Shown piece by piece: positions 46,401-54,611 of a DNA stretch of 64,000 bases. Origin of the DNA: Heliopora coerulea (lineage: Eukaryota > Cnidaria > Anthozoa > Scleralcyonacea > Helioporidae); assembly GCA_030142905.1 (NCBI GenBank), contig JASJOG010000025.1:1811001-1875000 (forward strand). The letters are read 5' to 3'. Under the pieces are notes generated by a model. That model saw only the letters and a program-made list of their open reading frames with translations, was not told the DNA's origin and ran no database searches. Position 1 is the stretch's first letter; every line of letters starts with the position of its first letter. The position numbers and the translations under genes were made by a program.

Positions 46401-47121
46401 ATACCTCAGCCAATTCGGCAAGATGACATCACAAATTCGGCAAAAATCTTCAAAGTTTATACCGCTAAGCCAATAGCTGATGCTGTTAAGGAACGTCTTA
46501 AAAGGTTGAGCCAATCAGAGCAAGCGAAACAAAATGAAGATTGGGCAAAAGAGGCAACGAAATTGGTCAAACCAATCACGGCTCACGATAAAAGCGGTTT
46601 CAACAAACCAGCCAATTGCAAAGAGGAATACAATCGAAAGATTCGGCAAACTAATTGAGCTTGACCGAGACACCGGCTCGAGCGTGATTCTAATGCTCGG
46701 CAATGTTACCATAGACGACAAACGCACTAGATCTAAATACGACAAGGGGAATTGAGATTCGGCGATGTAAACAAAACTATCTGACGAGTTTACAGTGGCA
46801 AATATGCAACGCAAAGTCAGTCTGATATCTTAGGATAGTGCGATAGTCACCTTAGTCGGCTGACCTATTTGACGTACCCTAAATCCGCAACTGCTTTGAG
46901 AAGTAAATTACCAGAACACCAAGTTAAATCATCAAATTTATTCAAATGTCATCGTGAAAGATTAACGCCGTTATTTTATGACTTGACACTGCACGCAAAT
47001 TACTCCAGCATAGCGATTAATAATCCATTATCAATCCTTTTTAGCTTGCTACTCTAAGAACTTCGGCCCAAAAGGATATGGCTTTGGTCAAGGTGCTGGC
47101 ACGTTAGCTCATACTCAATAA
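29391..47121 (+). CDS. Two-LIM cysteine and glycine-rich protein (CSRP/muscle LIM protein family)
   Basis: Join 29391-29393, 35137-35290, 43991-44232, 44837-44930, 47045-47121; 189 aa. Every exon has GT/AG borders and phases agree. LIM1: CKVC, HKMC, CSFC, then CKSCH across the intron, followed by [15 protein letters not shown] linker follows (Ser/Pro/Ala-rich). LIM2: [13 protein letters not shown], then [10 protein letters not shown], then [22 protein letters not shown]. The order, 'LDSTT' after LIM1 finger 1 and the Gly-rich repeats are those of CSRP1-3 (about 193 aa), nuclear and actin-cytoskeletal adaptors that bind alpha-actinin/zyxin and SRF/GATA partners. The least certain exon is the first: ATG|GTAAGA, a start codon alone, chosen because exon 2 is phase 0 with no ATG in place and the result matches family N-terminal length. 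The stop overlaps AATAAA. Introns carry a LINE, PLEs, a SINE and MITEs. Confidence 0.85.
30225..31205. repeat. Cluster of short interspersed repeats (~100 bp units)
   Basis: Several diverged units sharing CTCATCCC, TGATGAGTAAAATTGTCTGG, TTAGCCAGAGTAAAATTA and GCCCTTGCCCCTTAATGG, near 30245-30340, 30635-30720, 30727-30832, 31015-31110 and (partly reversed) 31110-31205. Related copies lie at about 1000-1098 and 61745-61870. Ends rich in CATTAA(G)GGGC suggest a MITE family. Confidence 0.6.
32311..32575 (+). mobile_element. tRNA-derived SINE
   Basis: A pol III A box (TGGCACAGTGGTAGTGCA) is followed ~40 nt later by a B box (GGGTTGGATCCC), then a ~180-bp non-tRNA body. The head resembles a tRNA with a degenerate acceptor stem. 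Located in CSRP intron 1. Confidence 0.7.
32756..35062. mobile_element. DNA transposon remnant with long inverted repeats
   Basis: 32806-32910 is the reverse complement of about 34484-34615 (shared CTAAATGTCGCG, ATCGCGGG, TTTAATTTTTCCTGGGTTCT, TTTACCGGGGG). Further out, CCGGTATACCGGTAT at about 32781 has a partner at about 34995, and GGCAGTAT / GGCGGTAT lie at the likely ends. The right side has ~370 bp extra between these blocks. No transposase recognised. A - strand exon candidate at 33437-33634 lies inside. Confidence 0.6.
33437..33634 (-). CDS. Possible first coding exon, unknown protein
   Basis: From ATG 33634 (or Met 33625) 66 codons run to a good donor CAG|GTAATA at 33436-33431, phase 0. 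The encoded segment has [13 protein letters not shown] and [32 protein letters not shown], which looks like real protein (mixed helix). I do not recognise it. Position inside an inverted-repeat element suggests part of a transposon gene. Confidence 0.3.
35502..35552. repeat. Perfect palindrome, 24-bp arms, 3-nt spacer
   Basis: 35502-35525 is the exact reverse complement of 35529-35552, with spacer TCC. The arms contain GAAGCCAGAATGGCCGCC. Located 0.2 kb after the first LIM exon of the CSRP gene. Confidence 0.95.
36084..37261 (+). pseudogene. LINE ORF1 N-terminal part, coiled coil
   Basis: Open frame of ~390 codons. Residues 90-150 are basic ([14 protein letters not shown]). A long coiled-coil stretch follows ([14 protein letters not shown] ... 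[14 protein letters not shown]), then a low-complexity, Asn/Ser-rich tail. The frame is overtaken by the esterase frame around 37200-37262; the open tail to 37334 looks like out-of-frame reading. Probably one original ORF1 broken by an indel, or a frame change. A nucleic-acid-binding, multimerising ORF1 role is inferred from position. Confidence 0.65.
37262..38266 (+). pseudogene. LINE SGNH/GDSL hydrolase plus start of endonuclease
   Basis: SGNH blocks are visible: [12 protein letters not shown] (Ser block I), VIIHAGTNN (Asn block III) and [14 protein letters not shown] (His block V). After a linker, [18 protein letters not shown] and [11 protein letters not shown] mark the start of the AP-endonuclease (catalytic Glu of NET). 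A stop follows at the deletion junction (~38265). Esterase domains occur in ORF1 of several CR1/L2-clade LINEs. Their substrate is unknown. Confidence 0.8.
38267..40316 (+). pseudogene. LINE reverse transcriptase, CR1/L2 clade
   Basis: Continues from the deletion with [20 protein letters not shown] (EN-RT linker), then [14 protein letters not shown] blocks: [80 protein letters not shown] (catalytic Asp pair), [16 protein letters not shown]-terminal tail is conserved in this clade ([20 protein letters not shown]). The RT part is one uninterrupted 680-codon frame. The missing ~200-aa endonuclease makes the copy non-autonomous. Confidence 0.85.
40916..41065. mobile_element. 150-bp MITE with TAA duplication
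   Basis: Ends AGCCTGTTTTCCACTAG and, reversed, GGGCTGTTTTCCACTAG, flanked by TAA (40913-40915, 41066-41068). Same length and related ends as 16224-16373. PIF/Harbinger-type by target site. Confidence 0.7.
41069..41600 (-). mobile_element. Penelope-like element C, inverted partial copy
   Basis: On the - strand: [19 protein letters not shown], then a jump of ~290 bp (LDFKS to [13 protein letters not shown]), then [17 protein letters not shown], then GIY-YIG start [20 protein letters not shown] to HKSSMK. It faces the + strand copy at 41590-43150, meeting near 41600. The internal deletion distinguishes it from that copy. Confidence 0.8.
41590..43165 (+). mobile_element. Penelope-like element C, main copy
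   Basis: 5'-truncated within the RT. Coding runs to 43019 with interruptions. Downstream 43100-43165 has GGGGCAGGATCCCCGAAACG, a hairpin plus CGAAACG reminiscent of a hammerhead but without a consensus CUGANGA, and AATAAAG. In CSRP intron 2, sense. Confidence 0.8.
41596..43019 (+). pseudogene. PLE RT C-terminal half plus GIY-YIG
   Basis: [36 protein letters not shown] (catalytic FDD), [12 protein letters not shown], a TAG at about 42037, then [14 protein letters not shown] and [14 protein letters not shown]. Connector with [51 protein letters not shown] (42714-) ending [16 protein letters not shown]. The Cys pair after VYLIK and the YVGS are typical. At least one stop and two frame changes. 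Confidence 0.8.
43228..43336. repeat. (TA)n microsatellite followed by 22-bp-arm hairpin
   Basis: (TA)n at about 43228-43278, then arms 43278-43299 and 43312-43333 (one mismatch; AAGCGAAGTACTATTACT type) around a 12-nt loop. A second (TA)n lies at about 43398-43426. Confidence 0.8.
43426..43615. repeat. Direct repeat pair of ~58 bp
   Basis: 43426-43484 and 43558-43615 share CTTTTAACTTGC, TTAATAAACTGCTTGG and AAGATGAACACTTG. A reversed fragment (ACAAGTGTTC) lies between them. Confidence 0.75.
43711..43728 (-). mobile_element. Solitary hAT terminus
   Basis: Reverse complement reads CAGTGGCGGATCCAGGGT, close to the TIR of the full hAT at 1385 (CAGGGGCGGATCCAGG). No partner end was found nearby, so this is a truncated hAT remnant (adjacent GC-rich 43688-43711). 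Confidence 0.6.
45232..45480 (+). pseudogene. PLE GIY-YIG remnant
   Basis: [19 protein letters not shown] then [14 protein letters not shown], followed in another frame by [15 protein letters not shown] and [13 protein letters not shown]. This is the GIY-YIG zone of a PLE, with the Y-I-G changed to Y-N-R-G and frame breaks. No RT part or hammerhead nearby. Confidence 0.75.
45797..45870 (-). tRNA. tRNA-like pseudogene or SINE head
   Basis: On the - strand an A box (TAGCTCAATTCGTAGAGCA), a 7-nt anticodon loop GTCGATT (would read CGA) and a B box (GGTTCGATTC) with a pairing T stem. The acceptor stem pairs poorly and position 37 is T, so it is unlikely to be a functional tRNA. Confidence 0.5.
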
Positions 47122-48662
47122 AAATAAAGTAACCTATGCAGTGGATAGTGATTTACTGCCAGATATTATTTTTTTTGTGATAATTAGGAGCAAAGCGTAA
47201 ACTTTCGAGTCTCCGAAGGACTCGTCCCTAGAGTTAAACTCACTAATTTAGAATATTAATTTGTATCTATTCTTTTAAGTAAATTAGTTTGGAGAGTAAT
47301 CACTCGCTATTTTGTACATGTTGTCAAATTTCAATCATTGCGTAACCAGTTAACCTCGTCTTTGCAGTATCTGTCTAGTTTCTAGCAGCAATTAACGTTC
47401 ACACTCGTCTGGGTCAGTTTATACCTACTTCAACTTAAATATAACTTCAGCTTACCGTAGTCTTTTTGGTGAAAAAGTGACCAAGAAATTTTCAAGTTTT
47501 AAAATAACAAACTCTTCGACTTCAAGACCCTCAAGTCTGTTTCACCCTAAAGCAAGACCCTCAAGCAAGTCTGTTTCGCGTTAAATTTTTCACATCTGGG
47601 AGCTGGAGTGTGCCACTGACTTACATGTAACTTGAGTCCGTGAACTTATTTTCTGAATCGAGAAGTATTCTTAAAAGAGTGGCGTCTGCATTGAAATTTA
47701 TGGGTACTTCTGCTAATAGCAGTGACCACTGACCAGCGTTTCTAGCAGCATTGAGAGCGACTTGGGTCCTTTTCTTTCATCTCTCTTTCAACAGCTGTGT
47801 CCATACAGAGTGCTTGCCTTCCTTTACACCGTTGGTTATGTACTATTTACAGTATGAGCGGCGGTGTTGTATCGGATATGCAAGGTAAAGCCAAAGGCGA
47901 ATGATTGTATGTCTGATATAACACCGACACGAATATTGTAAAGTACTTATGATACGAATACATATAAACATTCGTGTACTTCATTTCATGCAGAAGCTCA
48001 GTTTGTTCGTCGGTGTTAGGTAAGTGTCTTATAATGTCCAACTGAACTGTATATGTGAATGGAAGTATTCATCACGATCACGAACGGTTTAGTGATCTTT
48101 CAAGAAGAAAACTGTTTTTTTATGAATTTTTCGGCCTTGTTTGCTCCATCAGTGGCAGTTTGTCCGTAGACGACCCACAGAGTCGACCTGATCCTCACAC
48201 ATGGAGACCTCTTATACCTAAAGGCTCTTGAAAACGAACTCATCCCAGACGTAGAGACGTTGTCTCTTAACTTGGATATGCCTACCTCGCAGCATTTCGC
48301 TTTCAATAAGAAATAGCTAGTATTTAAAAATCGCGCTGGAGTGCTTTATCGGACTTAAAACACTGGGCGATAGCCGAGTGTTTTTAGATCCGATAAAGCA
48401 CGTACTGTGAGTTTTTTAAATTTCTCCAAGGACGAATCCCTTATTGCTCTAATTCGCGAAGAAAGTTTGAAAATTAATGTTTTCTACGCGGCAAACATTT
48501 GAGGAGAAAATTAAGCGTGCTTTTATCACATTTAAAGGCACGACACGGTTATTATTTTCCTTTGTATTTTCGCCATGAATTATTAAATCCGTTTTCCTCG
48601 TCTTCCTATTGTCACTGAAAAACGTGTGTTTCAGATATGATTGCTCCATCGCAGTGTAATTA
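47122..48662. other. Intergenic stretch, nothing recognised
   Basis: Begins with the CSRP 3' UTR (AATAAA overlapping the stop, and a second AATAAAG at 47124). No feature beyond short unassigned frames, such as the + strand stretch at about 48180-48315 (VDLILTHGDLLYLKALENEL), which I cannot place. Confidence 0.4.
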
Positions 48663-48910
48663 CAGTGAACTCCCTCTCTAAGACGGACACCTCTTTAAGA
48701 CGGACACTAAATTTGGTCCCGGCCGTATATTGATTATTTTACTATAACCAAACTCTCACTAAGACGGACAACGGACACTCTTCAGGCAGAAAAAAAGTTT
48801 AATATATCTCCCACAGAGGACACTTACTGGCTGATTAATAGGATTTTCGTAATGAAATTGCGATATTTCACAGTAACGGAAACAACTTTAGTCTCAATCA
48901 ACGCCAAAAT

Positions 48911-49419
48911 TTGCCTAGGCAACGACGAAGTGTTAATATTGTTGGTGATTCCATGCTAAAATATCTTAGTCCTATGAAACTTAAGAGAAATTCAGGAGTA
49001 AAGGTTCAAGTTAAAACGTTCCCAGGCGCTCGATTGGAAGACATGACTCACTATATCAAACCTATCCTGAAATCTGCTCCTGAATGTGTGGTATTACATG
49101 TAGGAACAAACGATGAAAAATTTAAATCTTCACAAGAAATCTCTGCGAATATAAATTCAATTGGAAAAGAGATCATGGACACAAATCCAAGTACAAAACT
49201 ATATCCGAAATAATGACCAGGGCCGATGATTTAAATCTTGCTGGAAAGATCATGCAAGTAAATGCTGACATACAAAAGGTATGTAAACAGAACAATTGGA
49301 AATTAATCTCAAATGAAAACAATCGTAGCCATTTAAACTCATATGGCGTGCATCTTAATCGACAGGGCACAGCTATTTTGGCGAAAAACATTATAGGCTA
49401 CTTAAAGCAATTAAATTGA
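48911..49419 (+). pseudogene. LINE B SGNH hydrolase, frameshifted
   Basis: First frame: SVNIVGDSMLKYLSP (Ser block), VVLHVGTND (Asn block). A frame change near 49205 leads to TRADDLNLAGKI and SYGVHLNRQGTAILAKN (His block) ending at TGA 49417. Same layout as the esterase of LINE A. Confidence 0.75.
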
Positions 49420-49422
49420 CTA

Positions 49423-50604
49423 TTGGTAAATAAAGATAAGTCTTCAGATATTAAAGAATCTAATTTATCTGAAAGTACCAACCACGAGAACCCGTTATTA
49501 CAAGTGAGCCAGAGCCCATACCCAAAATTAAAAGGCTTTAAAATTGGAGATCTAAACATAAGCCTATACAAACATATCGAAGAGCTTAGAATTCTGTTAA
49601 GTGAACAACCTTTCGATATAATATGCATTAATGAAACAAGATTATACAGAATCATACGAGATGAGGAAGTTGAAATCACGGGCTATGAAATAGTAAGAGT
49701 AGATAGAAATAGAAATGGTGGGGGCGTTGCAATTTATACAAAAAACAATATTTCATATAACCTACGAGAAAATATAATTCCTGACGAGGCTGAAGCTATC
49801 TGTTTGGAAGTCAAAAAACCAAAAACTAAATCCTTCTTGATTTCAACATGGTATCGCCCACCTAACTTAGATGCTACATTTTACAAAAAATTTGAGTACT
49901 TTTTGCGTAAAGCCGATGACGAAAATCTTGAGATAGTCATAACTGGTGATTTCAACTGTAATCTCTTAAAGACAGAAGAAGACTCTCGCACCAGTAAACT
50001 CAAGTACATATTCGATATATATCAGTTACAACAACATATTCTTAAACCGACAAGAGTTACAACAACTACTCAAAGCCTAATCGATTTAATATTAACAAAA
50101 TTACATGACAATAAAACCATAGATTCTGGGGTTATGCATGTCGGGATTAGTGATCATAGCCTTGTTTATATATGTCGTAAAGCAAGTATTCCGAAAGAAA
50201 CTTCTAAATTAGTTGAAACGAGACAATTTAAAAACTTCAGTGCAATTCACTTTCAAAATGATCTAAAACATTCATTTAATGAATTGTATCATCATACTAA
50301 TCCTAACACAGCTTGGATTTATTGGAAAGAGACTTTCTTAAAAATTGCCGACACCCATGCGCCTATTAGGACTAAAAAAGTTAAAAATAAATACAAGCCG
50401 TGGCTAACTAACGACATTAAAAATATGAGTCACCGTAGGGATTATTTAAAGAAAAAAGCAGTAAAATATAATTCTCCTATATGTCACGAGGCATTCAAGA
50501 ACTGTCGAAACCATGTTAATAAAATAATAAAGGAAGCTAAAGCAAAATATTTCAAGTCCAATTTGGAAAATTGCAAAATAGTAAGGAAGGTTGGAAATTT
50601 TTAA
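49423..50604 (+). pseudogene. LINE B AP endonuclease and linker
   Basis: Open 393 codons, same frame as the previous segment after one stop. AP-endonuclease motifs: FDIICINETRL (Glu), STWYRPP, VITGDFNCNL (Asp/Asn), VGISDHSLVY (Asp-His pair). Then the linker KIADTHAPIRTKKVKNKYKPWLTNDIK. It nicks target DNA to prime reverse transcription. This is the domain that LINE A has lost. Frame changes near 50575 into the RT part. Confidence 0.8.
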
Positions 50605-51640
50605 ATGAATTGTTAAATAAGCAATCAAAAGTAACAGTAAAAGAGATTGTTGTCAACGGTGAAACACTGACTGATGATAAGGACATTGCTAATGAATTCA
50701 ATAAATACTTTTCCACAATTGGTCCTAAGCTTGCAGGAGATATCCTTCCTAATGATCACGATCATCGACATTACATGACGCCCGAATCTCGTGGGATTGG
50801 CGTATTTCAATTTCGAAATATCACAAATACACAAATTAAGAAGGAAATAAAAAAAGCTAAAGCGACTAAATCATCGGGCATTGACAAAAATCTCCATTAA
50901 ACTTTTACTAGCGGCAGGGGACTCCATTATAGACTCACTAATGTATATATTCAATTTGTCTCTAAATACAGGAATATTTCCAGATGATCTGAAATACGCC
51001 AAAATTTCACCAATTTACAAATCAGGTGATAAATCAACTTGCGGAAATTACAGACCGATATCAGTTATATCCGCCGTTGCAAAGATTTTTGAAAAGATCG
51101 TTTACGGACAACTTTACGAACTCTTGTCCCATAACGAAATACTTTCGATTTACCAGTCAGGATTTCGTCCTCAACATTCAACTGAAACGGCCCTCCTACA
51201 CTCTACAATAAAATGGCTTTCGAATATGGATGAGGGTTTAATTAATGGAATATTATTTTTGGACCTTAAAAAAGCGTTTGACACTGTCGACCATAAGATT
51301 CTTATTTCCAAATTAGAATATTATGGAGTGAGAGGAACGCCATTGCGGTGGTTTCAATCATACTTATTTCAAAAAAACAAATTTGTAAAATAAAGCTTGC
51401 AGTGTCAGAACCACAAAATATTACCTGTGGAATCCCAGAGGGATCAAATCTTGGCCCATTATTATTCCTCATATACATTAACGATCTACCTAATTGCCTT
51501 GAAACAACTCATGCTGTGATGTTTGCGGACGACACCAATATCTCATGCCGAGGGGAGTCGTCCGCAGACATTGAGCAACAACTTAACATTGATCTAGAAA
51601 ATGTACATAAATGGCTAATAGCCAATAGAAATCCGTACGT
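50571..51640 (+). pseudogene. LINE B reverse transcriptase, broken
   Basis: Three overlapping frames: EFNKYFSTIGPKLA; YRPISVISAVAKIFEKIVYGQ, QSGFRPQHSTETALLHS and [19 protein letters not shown]; then [20 protein letters not shown] and MFADDTNISC (catalytic Asp pair). Breaks near 50900 and 51390. Stops after DLENVHKWLIANR and enters transposon DNA, so thumb and C-terminal domains are missing. Confidence 0.8.
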
Positions 51641-52357
51641 AGAAATTGTTGGCAAAAAGCTTTTTTGTTGGCACAACAAAAACAGTCTGCAATAACTGAC
51701 TTTTTTTATTCAACACAGCTGTAACTTTTGCGGCTCATTAATTTCATACATTTACATTTTGAACATCAACATTATCCATCCTTGATCTTGTTTATTTTTA
51801 CAATCAATTTGACGCATTAAAGTAGAATATAAATTTAATTTGGAGTACTTTTTCAGTATAATTAACAAGGAACCGCTGGGGTGTCTTAAATGTTTTCATA
51901 CAGACGGCCGGTGTCAAATGACGTCATTTCCTTCTAAGACGACACATCTGTAAGACGGACAGTAAGAACGGTCCCGTAGGTGTCCGTCTTAAAGGGAATT
52001 CACTGTAATTGCAATAAAGTCTTCCAAACTTCTACAGCAAACAAGAGCCTTTGCAAATATAAATTTGTAGTAAACGTTTTGCCGTATTTTGTGAAGAATC
52101 TATATATATATAAATTTGGAGCGTCACGGAGTTTGTCTGTTAACTTAAAACTCCATAACCACAAGACTTACAGAAGATTCAATTACATATTCGAACTCAC
52201 CATGACCAGATGAGTAATGTTACAATATATAATCATTCTTGATTGGACAATGATAGACATGTGAGGAGGACACTTAGCTTAGGGGACCGGGAAAACTTGT
52301 AAATGAATATACGGGATTATGAATAAATGACAGTCTGTTCTAGATGTTTTCCCAATA

Positions 52358-52777
52358 CACGTTTTTTTTTTTTATAAGGAACCTTAATCTGGATTTGAGG
52401 CTAAGGATCCTTATTTTTTTTTGAGAGTTTGAGGCTCACAGTTCCTTAAATTGTTCCTTATTTTTAAAAAGGCTTTTTCGATAATAAATGCTAAAAATTC
52501 CAGGTCAGCAAAAGTTTTTTACAAACCAACAGTAAAAGAACACGTAAACAAAAGTTGTTTTCTGACGAAGTCTTCTGTTTATTTTTCTTTTTGAATCATT
52601 AGTCATGACAAAGAAAAAACTTTCAGTTGACTTTACTGTTTCTTAGTTCCTTGGTATTTCTTGATTCTAGCTCTCAGCCTGAGCAGTTCCTTACGAGTTC
52701 TTAAATTTTTCGGCAAATCTCAGCCTCAAGTTCTTTATAAAGGTGTTCCTTATAAAAAAAAAACAAAAAAAAACGTG
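52358..52777. mobile_element. 420-bp MITE with TA duplication in the LTR
   Basis: CACGTTTTTTTTTTTTATAA at the left mirrors TTATAAAAAAAAAA...AACGTG at the right. Flanked by TA (52356-52357, 52778-52779). Inner halves share AGGAACCTT / TTCCTTA and GAGGCT segments. TA target suggests a Tc1/mariner- or pogo-type MITE. Confidence 0.8.
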
Positions 52778-52823
52778 TATTGAAACATGGTGTCAGGTAA
52801 TCAGTCTTAATACACATTAGGAG

Positions 52824-54080
52824 ATGGCTGGGAAATTTTCACCACCGAAAGAGTTGATCTTGACTGGAAATCTGAGCGATAATTGGAGGAAATGGAAACA
52901 AAAATTTTGATTTTATCTCTCAGCTACGGAATCTGATAAAAAACCCGATCAAGTAAAAACTTCTCGTTTGCTAACTGTTCGCACGATGCCGGTACGAAAT
53001 GAAACCGTAACAAAATCATTACGGTTAGGCCTTGCGTTCACACGATACCGGTAAGAAAAAACATGAAACCGTAATGCTAACCGTAATGATTTGAAACCGT
53101 AATGAAACTGTGCCTCTACCGCATCGTGTGAACGCCTTACCGTAATAATTTCATCACGGTTTCACGAAACGTTTTTCGCCGCCAAAAAGTACCGGTTAAA
53201 TGAAGCGAGAAAGCGGGAATTTACAAACAAAAAAAATAATGAAGTTAGCAAAGCTAATAAGTGGTTCTACTAGTGATTCTTTTGTGTTTGTGCAGTGCGT
53301 TACATTTTAACTTTATCTTTCTTACAAAAAGATCTGACGGACTACACAAAGAAAGGGCTGTTTTTAATGTTTTTATTGTAACTTGGTACAAACAAAAACA
53401 AAAACAAAAAAAAGAAAAAGAGACGACGACGGCGATTTTGGACACGACCAAGACACTTCCTCATCGGTCCAAGCAAAGTTTGGGACCGATTTGTCTGATG
53501 ATTTTTGTTTTTTCGTCGGAGGCATGTTGGCATATTGATTAACAAGCAAGTGACTGCGAACAACACGGTCAGCAATAATTTAAAATCTTGTAATCGTAAC
53601 GGCATCGTGTGAACGGAGCAGCAAAACGGCATGAAATTATACCGGTATCGTGTGAGCAGGTTCGTACCGTGATATTTTGATACCGGTGCAGTTTCGTACC
53701 GGTATCGTGTGAACGGGGTCTGAAAAGTTTGATGCATACCTGGCGCCAAAGAAAAATATAACCTATATGCGTTATCGGTTTTTCTCTTACAACCAAGCTG
53801 AAGGGCAGACAACCGATGAATATGTGACTGAGATCAAGTCCTGTGCACAACACTGTGAATTTGGCGAGCTCAAGACAAGTTTAATTCGAGATAAAGTCTT
53901 AATTGGCGTATACGATATGAAGGTTCAAGAGCGTTGGCTTAGGGAGTCGGAACTGTCACTTGACACTGCGCTGCAAATTTGTCGAGCCGCTGAAGAAGTT
54001 AAAAAACAATCGCGGGAAATTAAAGGAGCAGCAGCGACTAACACCACTGAGTCAACTGTCGAAATCATAACTAAAAAATA
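52824..54080 (+). pseudogene. Gypsy B Gag, split by inverted-repeat element
   Basis: ATG at 52824: FSPPKELILTGNLSDNWRKWKQ, a TGA, then TESDKKPDQVKTSRLLTV to about 52977. After the insertion it resumes with KFDAYLAPKKNITYMRY, DEYVTEIKSCAQHCEFGEL, LIRDKVLIGVYD and ERWLRESELSLDTALQICRAAE. About 30 residues expected between the halves are missing. It is the capsid part of a K02A2.6-type gypsy Gag. Confidence 0.75.
52975..53716. mobile_element. Inverted-repeat element with CACACGATACCGGTA ends
   Basis: Left end GTTCGCACGATGCCGGTACG and right end (reversed) GTTCACACGATACCGGTACG. The motif recurs internally at about 53034, 53118, 53602 and 53641, so this is probably a compound of several related pieces. 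Inserted in gag. Target duplication not resolved. Inner open frames (53254-53812) look like chance. Confidence 0.7.
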
Positions 54081-54099
54081 ACCAGATGATGGGAATAAA

Positions 54100-54561
54100 A
54101 TGATGAAAAAGCGGAGGATAAAGAACTGTAAGTTTTGTGGGAAAGAACAGGAGTATGGCAAATGTCCAGCTTTTAATCAACAGTGTAACAATTGCGGTAA
54201 ATTTAACCACTTCGCCTCCGTCTGTACATCGAAACAGCCTCAGTCAATAAAGCAAATCAAAAGAAGTGAGGTACAAAGCAGTGATGATGAGGACTGTGAG
54301 TATCTGCTATCAAGTGTAACCGTCGACAAAAATGTAAATATTAAGTTGCGGGATTCTGATAATTCGCAGATTATCCTACTGATACAAAATCGATGGCAAG
54401 CATCCCTTAAGACAAATGGAACATCGGTCACCTATATGCTGGATTCAGGTACTCAAGTAAATGTTCTCCCAGACAAAATCTATAATTCATTACGCAAGAA
54501 ACCACGTCTTCTTCCGACGAAGGCCAAAGTTACAGCATATGATGATGGAATATTTCAGTAA
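54100..54561 (+). pseudogene. Gypsy B zinc knuckles and aspartic protease
   Basis: CKFCGKEQEYGKCPAFNQQC then the CCHC knuckle CNNCGKFNHFASVC, followed by a linker. Then the retropepsin YMLDSGTQVNVLPDKIYNSL with catalytic D-S-G. The protease continues in another frame from about 54562 (FVVTTRSSPIIGLKACEKLNLI) into RT. The intact His in the knuckle contrasts with the changed one in gypsy A. Confidence 0.8.
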
Positions 54562-54611
54562 AGGGTAGATGTATCACTCATGCCACGAAGGGATCAAACA
54601 AAACCTTTCCA

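Larger units (their letters stand above)
48890..51640 (+). mobile_element. CR1/L2-type LINE B, truncated at both ends
   Basis: Order on the + strand: SGNH esterase, AP endonuclease, RT up to just past the catalytic Asp pair, then an abrupt switch to transposon sequence near 51640. Unlike the usual 5' truncation, the 3' end is missing, so it was cut by a later deletion or recombination. Related to LINE A at 36084-40405 but diverged. Confidence 0.8.
48663..52005. mobile_element. pogo-like DNA transposon carrying a LINE
   Basis: Ends CAGTGAACTCCCTCTCTAAG and, reversed, CAGTGAATTCCCTTTAAGAC, with GACGGACACC repeats inside both ends and TA on each flank (48661-48662, 52006-52007). Native sequence is about 48663-48890 and 51640-52005. 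The middle is a LINE. No transposase of its own was seen, so it is a non-autonomous or gutted copy. Confidence 0.8.

Noticed and set aside
46311..46814. Possible gene remnant (frames at 46311-46814 on both strands)
   Set aside because: Pieces look somewhat protein-like on the + strand ([20 protein letters not shown]), but stops interrupt them and no family is recognised.
48117..48313. + strand stretch VDLILTHGDLLYLKALENEL
   Set aside because: Looks protein-like for ~45 codons, but there is no start, splice context or recognised domain. The overlapping - strand frame is equally unsupported.
53254..53853. Frames of 65-156 codons inside the inverted-repeat element
   Set aside because: Composition follows A-runs and the CACACGATACCGG repeats; they cross the junction into gag.
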